DNA of 27,011 bases from the IMG/VR virus record IMGVR_UViG_3300028025_004310, positions 1-27,011 of that record. One strand, 5' to 3'. Origin of the DNA: a virus. How positions within the stretch are numbered: the first letter of the stretch is position 1; each line of letters starts with the position of its first letter. This document shows, piece by piece, positions 1-9,600 of this stretch. A program made the translations under genes and the position numbers. The notes beneath the pieces are model-generated. The model made no database searches and had not been told where the DNA came from. It saw only the letters and a list, made by a program, of their open reading frames with translations.

Positions 1-2
1 CT

Positions 3-290
3 CTTATAACTTTAGCAAGCACTAATTATTCTTACGATCCAACTGGTAATAAAGTAATTTTACCTAATGGCACTCCGCAAGATATAAATATGAATGTGAC
101 ATCGCCTATTGTTATTGAATATACAATCAATCCTAATTTTTTACAGGCTTATCCTGTTATTAAACAAGCGGCTTTATTATTACTAACTCATCTTTATAAC
201 AACCGATCAGAAACAACATTAAGCAAGCTACAAAACATTCCATACGGAGTGGATGCTCTTTTAAGACCATATAAACCGTTGGTGATGTAA
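3..290 (+). CDS. Head-tail connector protein, gp6-like (5' truncated)
   Basis: The reading frame is open from the window edge, so the start lies upstream and only the last 95 codons are present. The visible tail of the protein reads ITLASTNYSYDPTG, then PVIKQAALLLLTHLYNNRSE, and ends PYGVDALLRPYKPLVM. The helix with LLLLTHLYNNR followed by a P-x-G-V-x-x-LL-x-P-Y/W-R/K ending is the hallmark of the gp6-like connector family of HK97-type phages. This protein forms a ring under the portal. Its stop overlaps the ATG of the next gene by one base (TAATGG), as expected in a tightly packed neck operon. An internal ATG at position 90 is not the true start, because family similarity continues upstream of it. 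Confidence 0.75.
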   Translation, partial: LITLASTNYSYDPTGNKVILPNGTPQDINMNVTSPIVIEYTINPNFLQAYPVIKQAALLLLTHLYNNRSETTLSKLQNIPYGVDALLRPYKPLVM

Positions 291-634
291 TGGCCATTAA
301 ACGCTACGAAAATGTAGATGTAAATGACCTAACATTTGGCACTGATGAATATGGTGAATATACAACTACAATAACAAAGAAATTTACAACAAGGCCATTG
401 GTCTCTGATGTAAAGAATTCGCTTGCTATTACCGAAAGATATCGAGTCTATCAAGATTTGATTCAATTTACTTTTAATTACACACCTAATTTAAAAGATA
501 TTGTAGATAATCAAAACTTATATTCGATTACTTGGAGAAACCATGAGTGGCGTATTACTGACGCTATAGAAGCTAACGACAGAATGTCTGTAACCTTAAT
601 GTGCTATAGATCAGACCCAACCACAAAGGTTTAA
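290..634 (+). CDS. Head closure / head-tail adaptor protein
   Basis: This 114-residue protein lies directly after the connector and before the tail terminator, the usual place of the head-closure (stopper) protein of siphophages. The sequence is mostly beta-prone, with the element LYSITWRNHEWRITDAIEANDRMSV. The W-R-I-x-x-x near the C-terminus followed by short strands is typical of the small beta-barrel Phage_H_T_join type. No catalytic motif is seen. The start codon overlaps the upstream stop, which suggests translational coupling. The assignment rests on gene order, size and fold impression, so the exact family is uncertain. Confidence 0.6.
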   Translation: MAIKRYENVDVNDLTFGTDEYGEYTTTITKKFTTRPLVSDVKNSLAITERYRVYQDLIQFTFNYTPNLKDIVDNQNLYSITWRNHEWRITDAIEANDRMSVTLMCYRSDPTTKV

Positions 635-635
635 A

Positions 636-1058
636 ATGGCTATTCAACAAAATGTAAATGATTACGCAAAAGCAATACAATGGCAGTTAAGTGATATAAT
701 ATCCCCAACGCCTGTATATGCTAATTTTAATAGAAATTTTGCTACAGAGCCTGCGTTTGTAACTTGGCAACTCCGTAATGTGCATCAAGAAGTCTTTACT
801 GGAATTTACCAAAACAATAAAGGCATAGATACACCAATATTTCAGATAAGCGTATTTTCATCTGATATGGCAACTGGATTTCAATTAGCAAACGATATTT
901 TGCAAGCTCTGCATGGATATAGCGGCATATTTGGAAACCCTAGTGGAGTTTATATTCCAATATCAAAGGCAGATGTAAATTGGCTTTATAATGGATACGA
1001 CAATGAGATCAATCTATTTAATATTTATATGGATTGCACCTTATACATACCAACATAA
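636..1058 (+). CDS. Tail terminator / tail completion protein
   Basis: A 140-residue protein beginning one base after the previous stop codon. It contains PVYANFNRNFATEPAFVTW, then a strand-rich core with TPIFQISVFSSD, an amphipathic helix ATGFQLANDILQALHG, and a C-terminal strand FNIYMDCTLYIPT. The order strand, strand, helix, strand matches tail terminator (gpU-like, DUF3168-type) proteins, which cap the tail tube and join it to the head. The position immediately upstream of the tube gene supports this. The motif is weak at sequence level, so the call is mainly contextual. Confidence 0.55.
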   Translation: MAIQQNVNDYAKAIQWQLSDIISPTPVYANFNRNFATEPAFVTWQLRNVHQEVFTGIYQNNKGIDTPIFQISVFSSDMATGFQLANDILQALHGYSGIFGNPSGVYIPISKADVNWLYNGYDNEINLFNIYMDCTLYIPT

Positions 1059-1091
1059 GATTTTTTAATTTTTTAATGTGAGGAAATAATT

Positions 1092-1589
1092 ATGGCACTT
1101 CCAAATCGAGTTTTACCTGGGTTTAGCGCAACCCTTTATGCGCAACCAGGCGCAAACCCAACTGTATTAGACAACACAGAGTTAGCAACATGGGCTGATG
1201 TTAATGCTATTGCAATTTCATCTAATGTTTTACCTGTAGAAGCTATCCCAGCATTCGGTCAAGATGATGCAGTAGCAAACTTCAATGTAGCTGGCGCTCG
1301 TCAATCTGACAAGATTCCAACTCAAGCTGCTCCTACATCAATGACAATCACTGCTGCTTGGAACCCTGCGGACACACAACTGCTACAAATGCGTGACGAT
1401 GCTTACAATGGAACAATTGACCGCACATTTGTTATTTTAGCTACTGATGGACTAGGTGACTTTGTTGCTTATGCTTTCAATGGTCGCGTAGGTCAATTTA
1501 GTGTTGACTCAAACCCTTCTGCTGAAGCTAAATGCACATTTACAGTGCATCCACGCGGCAATCAATACGGTTGGTCTAACAATACTTAA
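1092..1589 (+). CDS. Major tail tube protein
   Basis: A 165-residue protein preceded by a clear ribosome binding site (GAGGAAA) and a 33-base gap, in keeping with a highly expressed gene. Its composition is Ala-, Asn- and Thr-rich with few charges. The core SMTITAAWNPADTQLLQMRDDAYNGT, followed by DRTFVILATDGLGDFVAYAFNGRV, resembles tail tube proteins: a central beta-sandwich with a helix and a conserved strand near F-x-V-x-P at the C-terminus. Location after the terminator and before the chaperones is the standard siphophage order. It would polymerise as rings around the tape measure protein. Confidence 0.7.
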   Translation: MALPNRVLPGFSATLYAQPGANPTVLDNTELATWADVNAIAISSNVLPVEAIPAFGQDDAVANFNVAGARQSDKIPTQAAPTSMTITAAWNPADTQLLQMRDDAYNGTIDRTFVILATDGLGDFVAYAFNGRVGQFSVDSNPSAEAKCTFTVHPRGNQYGWSNNT

Positions 1590-1603
1590 TTAAAGGAAAA
1601 GAG

Positions 1604-1831
1604 ATGACAGCACAAGTTAAAACAACTGATGATTTATTAAGTTATTTGGTATCCCAAGCTAGTTCTGGACAAAAGAACTGGTTTGGGTTTGCCCAACAAC
1701 GATTGACAGGAATTAATTTAGCTCATGAGATTGCAAAAAATCATGCAGATAAACTAACACCTGAAGAAGCTGTTGATTATGCTATTAAACTAAATAACGC
1801 TATCTATCATAAAATAATTAAGGCAGATTAA
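1604..1831 (+). CDS. Hypothetical small tail-region protein
   Basis: A 75-residue mainly helical, soluble protein that I do not recognise. It contains SSGQKNWFGFAQQRLTGINL and LTPEEAVDYAIKLNNAIYHK, which suggests two or three helices. A good ribosome binding site (AAAGGAAAAGAG) precedes the ATG. The stop codon overlaps the ATG of the gp10-like gene (TAATGG), so it is co-translated with neck and tail proteins. A role in tail assembly is possible from position alone. Confidence 0.55.
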   Translation: MTAQVKTTDDLLSYLVSQASSGQKNWFGFAQQRLTGINLAHEIAKNHADKLTPEEAVDYAIKLNNAIYHKIIKAD

Positions 1832-2382
1832 TGGATGCAAAATTTGAAGTATCAGGGCTAAAAGAAACCCTAGAGGCATTTACTCGACTTCAAAATGAAA
1901 TAGGCGATAAAGACGCTAAAAGTAAAGTATTAATCCCATCCGTGCGGGATGCTATGAAACCAGTCTTGGCTATGGCAAAAGCAATGGCACCAAAAGATAC
2001 AGGATTATTGGAAAGATCGCTTTATGTTACTGCAAGGCGGCCAAGTAAAAAAGATATGAAATCACGATATATCAGTCCAAAAGATTCTGTTATATCCCTT
2101 GTATCTACTCGACCTATTCCTCGCAAATTAAAGAAACAATTCCAATCTACCCACGGCCATTTAAAAGGCAAAGCATATACAAACGAAAGGCGTAAATTTT
2201 ATGCCGAACAAGGCTACGCGTATGACGCGAGAGCTATAGCAAACGAGTTTGGCACAGGCAAAATGTCAGCTAAACCATTTCTGCGCTCATCTTTGGAAAG
2301 CCAGGCGCAAAGTGTTAGTGCATTATTAGGTCAAATTTTAAAATTAAGAATTGAAAGCTATAAACCAAAACAAAAAATTTAA
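1831..2382 (+). CDS. HK97 gp10-like neck/tail protein
   Basis: A 183-residue protein with the signature of the HK97 gp10 family. The N-terminal part has FEVSGLKETLEAFTRLQNEI. This is followed by a basic helix and AKAMAPKDTGLLERSLYV, corresponding to the A-P-x-x-T-G-x-L-x-x-S motif. Near the C-terminus are ANEFGTGKMSAKPFLRSSLE (the E-F-G-T then P-x-x-F/L-R motif). The family belongs to the head-tail or tail completion complex. It usually lies before the tail tube gene; here it follows it, a rearranged but known variant. The middle region (about residues 70-125) is unusually Lys/Arg-rich. Confidence 0.75.
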   Translation: MDAKFEVSGLKETLEAFTRLQNEIGDKDAKSKVLIPSVRDAMKPVLAMAKAMAPKDTGLLERSLYVTARRPSKKDMKSRYISPKDSVISLVSTRPIPRKLKKQFQSTHGHLKGKAYTNERRKFYAEQGYAYDARAIANEFGTGKMSAKPFLRSSLESQAQSVSALLGQILKLRIESYKPKQKI

Positions 2383-2400
2383 CATAAAGGAAAATAAGAC

Positions 2401-2865
2401 ATGAGCAAATTAGGATCAGCATTAGGTAAGAAATACGAAGAAAATAGATTAGCCGTTTTAACGCGATCATTTGAATTAGGAGGCCATACTTTTAAAGTTA
2501 AGGTTCCTAGCGTATCTGAAATAGAGGCAATTTATAATTATGCTAAAAATCCTGATTTTGAAGCTATAGAAAAAGCTTATCAGACCTTAACTGAAGACAT
2601 TAGAAAAGTAGAAGGTATAGAGGAAAAAAATAACGACATTATTATTGACGGCCGATCCATGAAAGAAACAGCCACCAATAAACATATATTGCAATATAGA
2701 ATTACCGCATATATTAAATTTTTAATAGGCGAAAATGGTGAAACATTAGATCAAATAACCTATGAGGATATTGAGGCTGAATTTCCACTAGCAATCCAGC
2801 TGACATTGATCGAAAAAATCAATGAAGTTATAAGTCCTGAATATAAGGAAGTCCGCTCAAAGTAA
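2401..2865 (+). CDS. Tail assembly chaperone, gpG-like first frame
   Basis: A 154-residue, charged, mainly helical protein with ribosome binding site AAAGGAAAATAAG. It lies between the tube/neck genes and the tape measure gene, the place of lambda gpG-like chaperones. The segment FELGGHTFKVKVPSVSEIEAIYNYAKNP is typical of tail assembly chaperones, which bind the tape measure protein and recruit tube subunits. The next gene is in the -1 frame and is open from position 2847, upstream of this stop codon. The pair therefore fits the conserved G/GT frameshift arrangement. Confidence 0.65.
   Translation: MSKLGSALGKKYEENRLAVLTRSFELGGHTFKVKVPSVSEIEAIYNYAKNPDFEAIEKAYQTLTEDIRKVEGIEEKNNDIIIDGRSMKETATNKHILQYRITAYIKFLIGENGETLDQITYEDIEAEFPLAIQLTLIEKINEVISPEYKEVRSK
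2847..2865 (+). other. Candidate -1 programmed frameshift window
   Basis: The frame of the downstream chaperone half is open from 2847, while the upstream frame stops at 2863-2865, so slippage would have to occur in these few codons. The last sense codon is AAG preceded by A (A AAG TAA). A lysine tRNA could slip back one base from AAG (2860-2862) to AAA (2859-2861) with the stop codon in the A site. A fused protein of 268 residues would result. The site is not a classical XXXYYYZ heptamer, so the exact slip site is uncertain. Confidence 0.4.
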
Positions 2866-2897
2866 CTGGCTCATTAAGAACTCAAGTCCGAGCGGCT

Positions 2898-3206
2898 ATG
2901 ATTTTTAATGGGCATACAATACAAGACATTGACGCATTAGATGAGGCTACAATGAACGAAATTATGGTCATGTATGCTGACGGTGCCTTGGGAAATAAAA
3001 GTGCGATAGTGGGGCTAGGAACCCTCACGGCGGGCGTCTTTAACTATTTAAAGGCAAATAATAGCCAACCATACACACTTAAAAGTATATTAGGGAATGT
3101 GTATCCCTATTATTACGATGAACCTAAAGAGTCTGCCAGTGAATCATTATTGACATTTATGAGCCAAGCTAAAGGATTTGATATAAATAAATTTAAAGGT
3201 AAGTAA
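2898..3206 (+). CDS. Tail assembly chaperone, T-like second frame
   Basis: A 102-codon reading frame from an internal ATG. The frame itself is open from 2847 in the -1 frame relative to the gene before it. No convincing ribosome binding site precedes the ATG at 2898, which favours production as a frameshifted extension of the upstream protein, as for lambda gpGT. The protein begins with MIFNGHTIQDIDALDEATM and includes a glycine-rich helical stretch GLGTLTAGVFNYL. It ends three bases before the tape measure gene. Independent initiation cannot be excluded. Confidence 0.6.
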   Translation: MIFNGHTIQDIDALDEATMNEIMVMYADGALGNKSAIVGLGTLTAGVFNYLKANNSQPYTLKSILGNVYPYYYDEPKESASESLLTFMSQAKGFDINKFKGK

Positions 3207-3208
3207 CC

Positions 3209-4957
3209 ATGGCAATTATTTCAAGATTAGCGGTTTTACTAGGGCTTGATGCAGGCGAGTTTAATCAAAACCTAGGCATGGCCAAAGACAAGGTTGAAGG
3301 CTTTAGTGCAGGCGCTAAAATAAGTCTTGCAGCCGTTGGCACTGCATTTCTGGCAGCTTCAAAAGAAGCCATACAGTTTGCCGACCAAATCAATGATGTA
3401 GCTAAAGCCAATGAGGTAGCGGTAGAAAGTGTTTTGGAGCTATCTCAAGCGCTTGCTCTTAATGGCGGAAATATAAATGACAACTCAAAAATATTTGCAT
3501 CATTTACAAATAAAGTAGACGAAGCAGTTCAGGGCTCTGACAAACTTCGAAAATCATTTAAAGATTTAGGCATAACAACTAAAGACCTAGGCAATTTAAC
3601 AGAGCAGGAACTATTAGAAAAAACTCTAAAAGGTTTAAGCAGTATTGAAGACCCAATTAGACGAAATGCCCTAGCATTTGACTTATTAGGTAAGGCAGTT
3701 AAAGGCGTTGATGTTAAAGGCTTGTATGCAGATTACGAAAAAGCTAAAGGTTCATTTGCAGGATCAGATGAAGTCTATAAACGCATAGGTGTAGCGATTG
3801 ATTCCATGGATGTAAGATGGCTTCACTTTAAAGACAATCTAGCCAAGAATGTATTGCCAGTATTAGAAGCTATTGCAAAAGCGATGGAGGCCATACATAG
3901 AGCCAATCAAAAGCTAGACCCTTACTTTGAAAAGATAGACAAATTTTTTGGCATGGGACCAAAAGGAGCTCAAGGAAGCTCAACATATAGCCCTACGGAT
4001 TATTCAGGTGCGGCGGGGCCTAACTTTACTGCCGATAGATCAGGCATAGAAGCCAGGCGCAAAATAGAACAATCAGAATCAGAAAAAAAACTTGCTGAAG
4101 CATTAAAAAAGCAAGAAGAATTTTATAGAAAAGAAATAATGATTTCTGAAGCTAAAAGACAAAGAAGCAAATATGAATCTGAATTAGTATTTTTATCTGA
4201 AAATGAAAGAAAACTTCAATTAGAGTTATTTGACATTGAACAAAAGCGTAAACAATTAACTTTAGGCGATCAATTTGGCCGTAAGATGTCAAAAGAACAA
4301 GCTAACGAGTGGGCGCAAACTGAAATTAATAGAGCAAAAGAGGAATATGCTATTGCGCAATCACAAAGAAATTTTGAGTTTGGATGGAAAAAAGCTTTTG
4401 CAAGTTATACTGAAAACGCTACAAATGCAGCTAAATTAGGTGAGCAAGCATTTGTATCTATTACTAATACAATGGAATCTGCGCTTGATGAATTTGTAAG
4501 AACAGGTAAATTAAACTTTAGCAGTCTTGCTCAAAGCATTATTTCTGATTTAATTAAAATACAATTAAAAGCACAAGCCACATCTATATTTAGCAAGATA
4601 GATATAGGCGGTTTGTTTGGTGGTTTATTTGGAGGTGGCGGTGGATATACGCCAGGCTATTCATCATTAGCAAGCGCGCCATATCCTAAATTTGCTGATG
4701 GTGGTGATATTACAGGCCCTTCTATTGTAGGCGAAAGAGGCCCTGAATTATTTATACCAAAAACTCCAGGAACGATTATTCCAAATAACCAATTAGGATC
4801 GCGTAATAATCAACCTCAAGTAGTGTATAATGGCCCTTACATTGCTAATATGAGCGCTATTGACACACAAAGCGCAACACAATTCTTGGCAGCAAATAAA
4901 CAAGCGGTATGGTCAGCTAACCAATCCGCACAAAGAGGCCTTCCACAAAGTAGATAA
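3209..4957 (+). CDS. Tail tape measure protein
   Basis: A 582-residue protein that sets tail length and is threaded inside the tail tube. The N-terminus has the typical LLGLDAGEFNQNLGMAKDKV segment. A long charged coiled-coil region lies at about residues 290-400. The C-terminus carries the lambda-type ending: FSSLAQSIISDLIKIQLKAQ, then a glycine-rich turn LFGGLFGGGGGYTPG, then FADGGDITGPSIVGERGPEL followed by FIPKTPGTIIPNN. At roughly 0.15 nm per residue this length would predict a tail near 85-90 nm, a short siphovirus tail (family rule applied as inference). No peptidase or muralytic motif was recognised in it. Confidence 0.88.
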   Translation: MAIISRLAVLLGLDAGEFNQNLGMAKDKVEGFSAGAKISLAAVGTAFLAASKEAIQFADQINDVAKANEVAVESVLELSQALALNGGNINDNSKIFASFTNKVDEAVQGSDKLRKSFKDLGITTKDLGNLTEQELLEKTLKGLSSIEDPIRRNALAFDLLGKAVKGVDVKGLYADYEKAKGSFAGSDEVYKRIGVAIDSMDVRWLHFKDNLAKNVLPVLEAIAKAMEAIHRANQKLDPYFEKIDKFFGMGPKGAQGSSTYSPTDYSGAAGPNFTADRSGIEARRKIEQSESEKKLAEALKKQEEFYRKEIMISEAKRQRSKYESELVFLSENERKLQLELFDIEQKRKQLTLGDQFGRKMSKEQANEWAQTEINRAKEEYAIAQSQRNFEFGWKKAFASYTENATNAAKLGEQAFVSITNTMESALDEFVRTGKLNFSSLAQSIISDLIKIQLKAQATSIFSKIDIGGLFGGLFGGGGGYTPGYSSLASAPYPKFADGGDITGPSIVGERGPELFIPKTPGTIIPNNQLGSRNNQPQVVYNGPYIANMSAIDTQSATQFLAANKQAVWSANQSAQRGLPQSR

Positions 4958-4959
4958 TT

Positions 4960-5643
4960 ATGGCAACCTTAAACACTATATTAGCAATAGCTGAATCAGT
5001 TACCATAAACGATCAAAGGTTTGTGGGTCAAGTATTAAGTCGCAATCAGCGGATCTCAACTTCAGAAATTATTGGTGTTCAACCATTTTCTTTTGAAATG
5101 AAGCCAATGAATTATTTGCTTTATTCTCAAAACAGACAATTACTATCTGCATTAAGAACGGCAGATCGTGAATTTGAACAGTATCTTAATTTTGGTGTAA
5201 CAGGTTGGGCTAATTATATTTACTATCAAGGTGATATGACTTCAGCAGAAATTAGTGCTTGCCAATATCAAACATCTTCAGTTAATAAAACTATTGTATT
5301 AGGTTCACTACCTACAATGGGCGCTACAGAATATATTGTAAAGACAGGCGACTTCTTACAGATTGATAGATATTCTTATATAGCAACTGCTGATGTTCAA
5401 AGAGGTAGTGGTTCTACAGTTAATATTCCTGTTCACAGAACTATTATGACTACACTTGCAAGCCCTATGTTTGCAGTTATAGGTCAATATGGCACTACAC
5501 AATCAATAGGTGGAAACACTTATATAGGAATAACCTTTCCTGTAATCCTTCAGCAATACCCAAACTACACACTTATCCCTATGACTGATGATTCATTTAT
5601 TGGATGGACAGGAACATTTAAAGCAATAGAAGCGGTCTTATAA
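4960..5643 (+). CDS. Distal tail / minor tail protein
   Basis: A 227-residue beta-rich protein immediately after the tape measure gene (2-base gap), where siphophages encode the distal tail or first minor tail protein. Features include MKPMNYLLYSQNRQLLSALRT and a C-terminal part ending in GWTGTFKAIEAVL, which looks like a strand that would pack into a hub ring. Few lysines and many Ser/Thr/Tyr residues are typical of tail-tip proteins. I do not recognise a named family, so the role rests on order and composition. The stop codon overlaps the next ATG by one base. Confidence 0.55.
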   Translation: MATLNTILAIAESVTINDQRFVGQVLSRNQRISTSEIIGVQPFSFEMKPMNYLLYSQNRQLLSALRTADREFEQYLNFGVTGWANYIYYQGDMTSAEISACQYQTSSVNKTIVLGSLPTMGATEYIVKTGDFLQIDRYSYIATADVQRGSGSTVNIPVHRTIMTTLASPMFAVIGQYGTTQSIGGNTYIGITFPVILQQYPNYTLIPMTDDSFIGWTGTFKAIEAVL

Positions 5644-6257
5644 TGGATGTGATAACTCCCATAGTAGGAACAAATAATATAAGAATGGCTGACTTTGTAA
5701 GGGTCACCACTCCTTCAGCTACTTATCGATTTGCAACCACTCCAAATATATTAACAATTCCTGCCGTTGATAGCGAGCCTTTTGATGCACTTGGCGCTTT
5801 AGTTCGTGTCGGCGATGTGCAAAGAGATATTAAATCAACTGCTAATGAAACAAATATAACTTTAGTGGGAATTGATACCGCATTATTAGGCTGGGTATTA
5901 GGTCAAGAAATTAAAGGCTCATTAATTGAAATGTGGCATGGATTTTTTGATGTTAATAATGAGCTTATAACTACAGGTGGCACAGGCGGTCTTTATAAAT
6001 TTTTTACAGGCTATATAAATTCTTTCACCATATCAGAACAATGGATGGAAGAAATAAGAATGTATGTAGGCATTATTGGTGTATCAGCATCTAGCACACA
6101 AATCATTCTTCAAAACAGAACTGCTGGCAGATTTACTAATGACAATGCGTGGCAATTTTTTAATCCAGGCGACACATCAATGGATCGCGTAGCATTTATT
6201 CAAGGTGTTAATTATTTCTTTGGAAAGAGTTTGGACCCATCAGTTTATAAGACATGA
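5643..6257 (+). CDS. Minor tail protein (DUF2163-like)
   Basis: A 204-residue beta-rich protein. It contains FVRVTTPSATYRFATTPNIL and YVGIIGVSASSTQIILQNRT, followed by RFTNDNAWQFFNPGDTSMDR. Asn/Trp-containing turns like this and the ending FIQGVNYFFGKS resemble minor tail proteins between the tape measure and the central tip protein. A similar order (two minor tail proteins, then a small protein, then the hub) is common in rhodobacterial gene transfer agent-like and related phages, where DUF2163 proteins sit here. The family assignment is tentative. The TGA stop overlaps the next start (ATGA). Confidence 0.5.
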   Translation: MDVITPIVGTNNIRMADFVRVTTPSATYRFATTPNILTIPAVDSEPFDALGALVRVGDVQRDIKSTANETNITLVGIDTALLGWVLGQEIKGSLIEMWHGFFDVNNELITTGGTGGLYKFFTGYINSFTISEQWMEEIRMYVGIIGVSASSTQIILQNRTAGRFTNDNAWQFFNPGDTSMDRVAFIQGVNYFFGKSLDPSVYKT

Positions 6258-6679
6258 TTCGATTTGCTAATAAATACGATAACGATAAGATAATAGAACT
6301 ACTAAAAGACTTTGCAATTAAATCGGATAATCCATTAACAAAGAATCCGTTAAGCTGGTCAAAGACTTATGTTGAATCTATTTTAAATACTTTGTATGCA
6401 GGTCATGGATTTGTATTAGTCGATGATAAGATAACAGGATTCCTAGTGGCTTATAAAAGCCAATCTTTTTGGAATAAAGATATTTACCAATTACAAGAAG
6501 TTATGTTGCATGGTCAAACCAAAATTGTAATTGCAAGATTGATTAAAGAATATATTAAAATAGGAAAAGATATGACAGATAAACATGAGATAAATCAAGC
6601 AGTTATGTCAAGCTATCCTCATGTTGATTTAAGTAAGTTTGGATTAAAATTATTAGAACATCATTGGGAAATTAAGTAA
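6254..6679 (+). CDS. GNAT-like acetyltransferase in tail operon
   Basis: A 141-residue protein with the beginning expected of a Gcn5-related N-acetyltransferase: MIRFANKYDNDKIIELLKDF (strand then helix). This is followed by a strand pair GHGFVLVDDKITGFLVAYKS and then a YQLQEVMLHGQTK region corresponding to the acceptor side. The canonical acetyl-CoA loop (Q/R-x-x-G-x-G/A) is not clear, so it may be a degenerate or structural relative. It is translationally coupled to both neighbours (ATGA overlap upstream, one-base overlap downstream). Its position between a minor tail protein and the tip protein suggests a role linked to the tail or its target. Confidence 0.45.
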   Translation: MIRFANKYDNDKIIELLKDFAIKSDNPLTKNPLSWSKTYVESILNTLYAGHGFVLVDDKITGFLVAYKSQSFWNKDIYQLQEVMLHGQTKIVIARLIKEYIKIGKDMTDKHEINQAVMSSYPHVDLSKFGLKLLEHHWEIK

Positions 6680-9600
6680 TGGGTGGATTTATTGTAAGTT
6701 CTGCTTTTGGAGCTGCGTTTGCTGCCACACTTGGCGGGCAAATATTAGCATTTGCAATAAATATGGTTATATCGTCTGTTATATCCTCTGTGTTTGCACC
6801 TGACGCACCTAATCAAGGCGCGCAACAATCTCAACCCAATCCAGGCAATAGACAACAAGCCCCGCCCGCAGGCGACAATAAACTTCCTATAGTTTACGGA
6901 ACTGCTTATGTCGGCGGCATTATTGTTGATATGTCAATTAGCTCTGACAATCAAGATATTTATTGGGTGTTTGCTTTATCTGAAGTTACTAATACTGAAA
7001 CAGGTGGCACGCCTGATACATTTAGTTTTGGTCAAATTTATTGGGGTGGTAAAAGAGTAGTATTTAGCACAACTGCTGGTGAGCTATACAAAGTTTTAGG
7101 ATTGCTAGATGAATCCACAGGCGAAACTCAAGATATTACAGGATATATGGATATATATCTTTATAGAAATGGATCAAATAATCCTGTAAATACTACGCAA
7201 TCTGCTATTCAAGTTATGAATACAAGTGGACTTGTATATACTTGGAGCGGTTCTAAATTAATGAGCAATACAGTATTTGCTATTGTTCACATGAAATATA
7301 GTCAATCAAGAAACCTTGTATCTTTAAATCAAACTCGTTTTCAAATTACAAATTCAAGAACGCTACCAGGCGATTGCTTTTTAGATTATTTATCATCAAC
7401 TAGATATGGTGCGGCAATTCCTGTAGCTCAAATTGATACTATTAGCCTTACAGACTTAAACACTTATTCAAGCACTACAATTCCATATACAACTTACACA
7501 GGCGGATCAGCCACAGTATCTAAATTTGCATTTAATGGCACTTTATTAACAACTCAAAAAATAATGCAAAACATTCAAAACATGGCTAATTGTTGCGATT
7601 GTTTGGTTAGATATAATGAAATTACAAGTCAATGGGGTGTTATTGTTCAAAAGACTACTTACACAGTAGCTATGGCAATTGACAATACAAATACGATTGG
7701 CGGAATAACAGTAAGCCCAATTGATATATCTAATTCATTTAATGTTATTGAAACTAAATTTCCTGATGGATCAGAAAAAGACAGTTTTTCATCTGCTACT
7801 TTTGATCTAGCACAAATTGATCCAAGTCTTTTATTTCCTAATGAGCCTGTTAATAAACAATCAGTTAATCTTTATTTAACTAATAACAATGTAACCGCTC
7901 AATATCTTGCCAATAGAATGTTAAAAGCGGCAAGGGAAGATTTACAAATTCAAGTAGAAATTAATTTTACAGGGCTTCAATTAGACGCTGGCGATATAGT
8001 AACAGTTACTAATGCCAATTATGGATGGAATGCTAAACTATTTAGAATTACAAAAGTAACTCAAAAATTTAGTGATACAGGCACTATTACTGCTCAACTT
8101 TTCTTATCAGAATTTAATCCAGCAGTATTTGACGATATGCCAATTACTGAATTTACTCCAAGTCCAAATACAGGCATTGGAAGCCCTACAACTTTTGGCA
8201 CAGTTTATGCGCCTGTAATTACTGCACAATATCCATCTATTACTAACCCTGCATTTACAATAAGAATACAAACTTCAAGTGCGGGTATTTCTGAATATGC
8301 AGAAATTTATTATTCAGCTTATCAATACCCTACAGACGATCAACTTATATTTGCAGGAACGACTGAAGTGCAACCAGGCGGAAGTCCTTATGTAGTTAAT
8401 ACTTATATGCCTGATGTGCAATTATTTAATATACCCGCAGGCGATTGGTATTTCTTTACTCGCATGGTTAATAATTTAGCTAATAGTAATTATTCATTGG
8501 CTTCAGCTAAACTTACATGGCGACCTACAACATTCCAATATACAGAAAAATTCCTTTCTGTAGCTTATGCAGATACTATTGACGGATTAACTAATTTTAG
8601 TTTAAACCCTACAGGTAGGCTTTATTATGGTCTTTATAATAATGCTTCCACAAGCCCATCAACTACACCTTCAGACTATAAATGGTATCTAGCTGATCCT
8701 GCTTTTGGCACTAATAAATTTTTATGCTTTATTAATAGAACAGGTCGCAAGTTTAGTTTTGACACAGACTTTGCTGATTACGCTTCAGGCACAGGACAAT
8801 TTGTGCCAACAACTATTGCAGACTTTGATCCTAGATTATGGTCAGCTTTGCCTGACGGATTAAATGTTATTGATCTTGATAATAAGACAGGTCAATTAAT
8901 TACTACAGGAACAACTACTACAGGCACAGGGCAAGTTAAAGTATCTAATACAGGCGATGGTCAATTAATAGCTTCTTTAGATCAATTCCTAGACTTTGGT
9001 GGACCTGCTACTTTTACAGGATCAGCCGCTACAATTACAGTTGATATTTATGGTCGAGTGGTAGGATTTACAACACCTGATAACTTCTATATGACTATAG
9101 ATTATTTTGATGCAACTGCTTCTCAAACAGTCTTTTCAGTTACTCGTGCTGCAACTTATATTCAAGGTCAATGCCTAGTATTTATAAATGGTCTTTTATT
9201 ATCTGATACAGAATACACAGATACGGGTGGGGCTACAGGCACAGTTACTTTAAGCACAGGCGCGACATTAAACGATGTAGTAACTATTTATTCAATGAGA
9301 GCTATATCAAGTGGCAATTTTTATGACAATACCCATCTTAATGTTGCAAGCGTAGCGGGTGCTAATGTTACTTGGAATATTGCTGAAATGCCATTTCAAT
9401 TAATTAATGCTGGCGATATTATGACTTTTAGTAATACTGGCACGCCAACTCAATATACAGTATCTAGTGTTAATTACGGAACGGCAACTATTACATTTAC
9501 CACTTCACCTACAGGATTAACGGCTGGCGATCCTATATATACTTATAGAGCTTCAGGATCAAGCTATCCTGTATTTAGCAGATTTGAAGCTACATTAACT

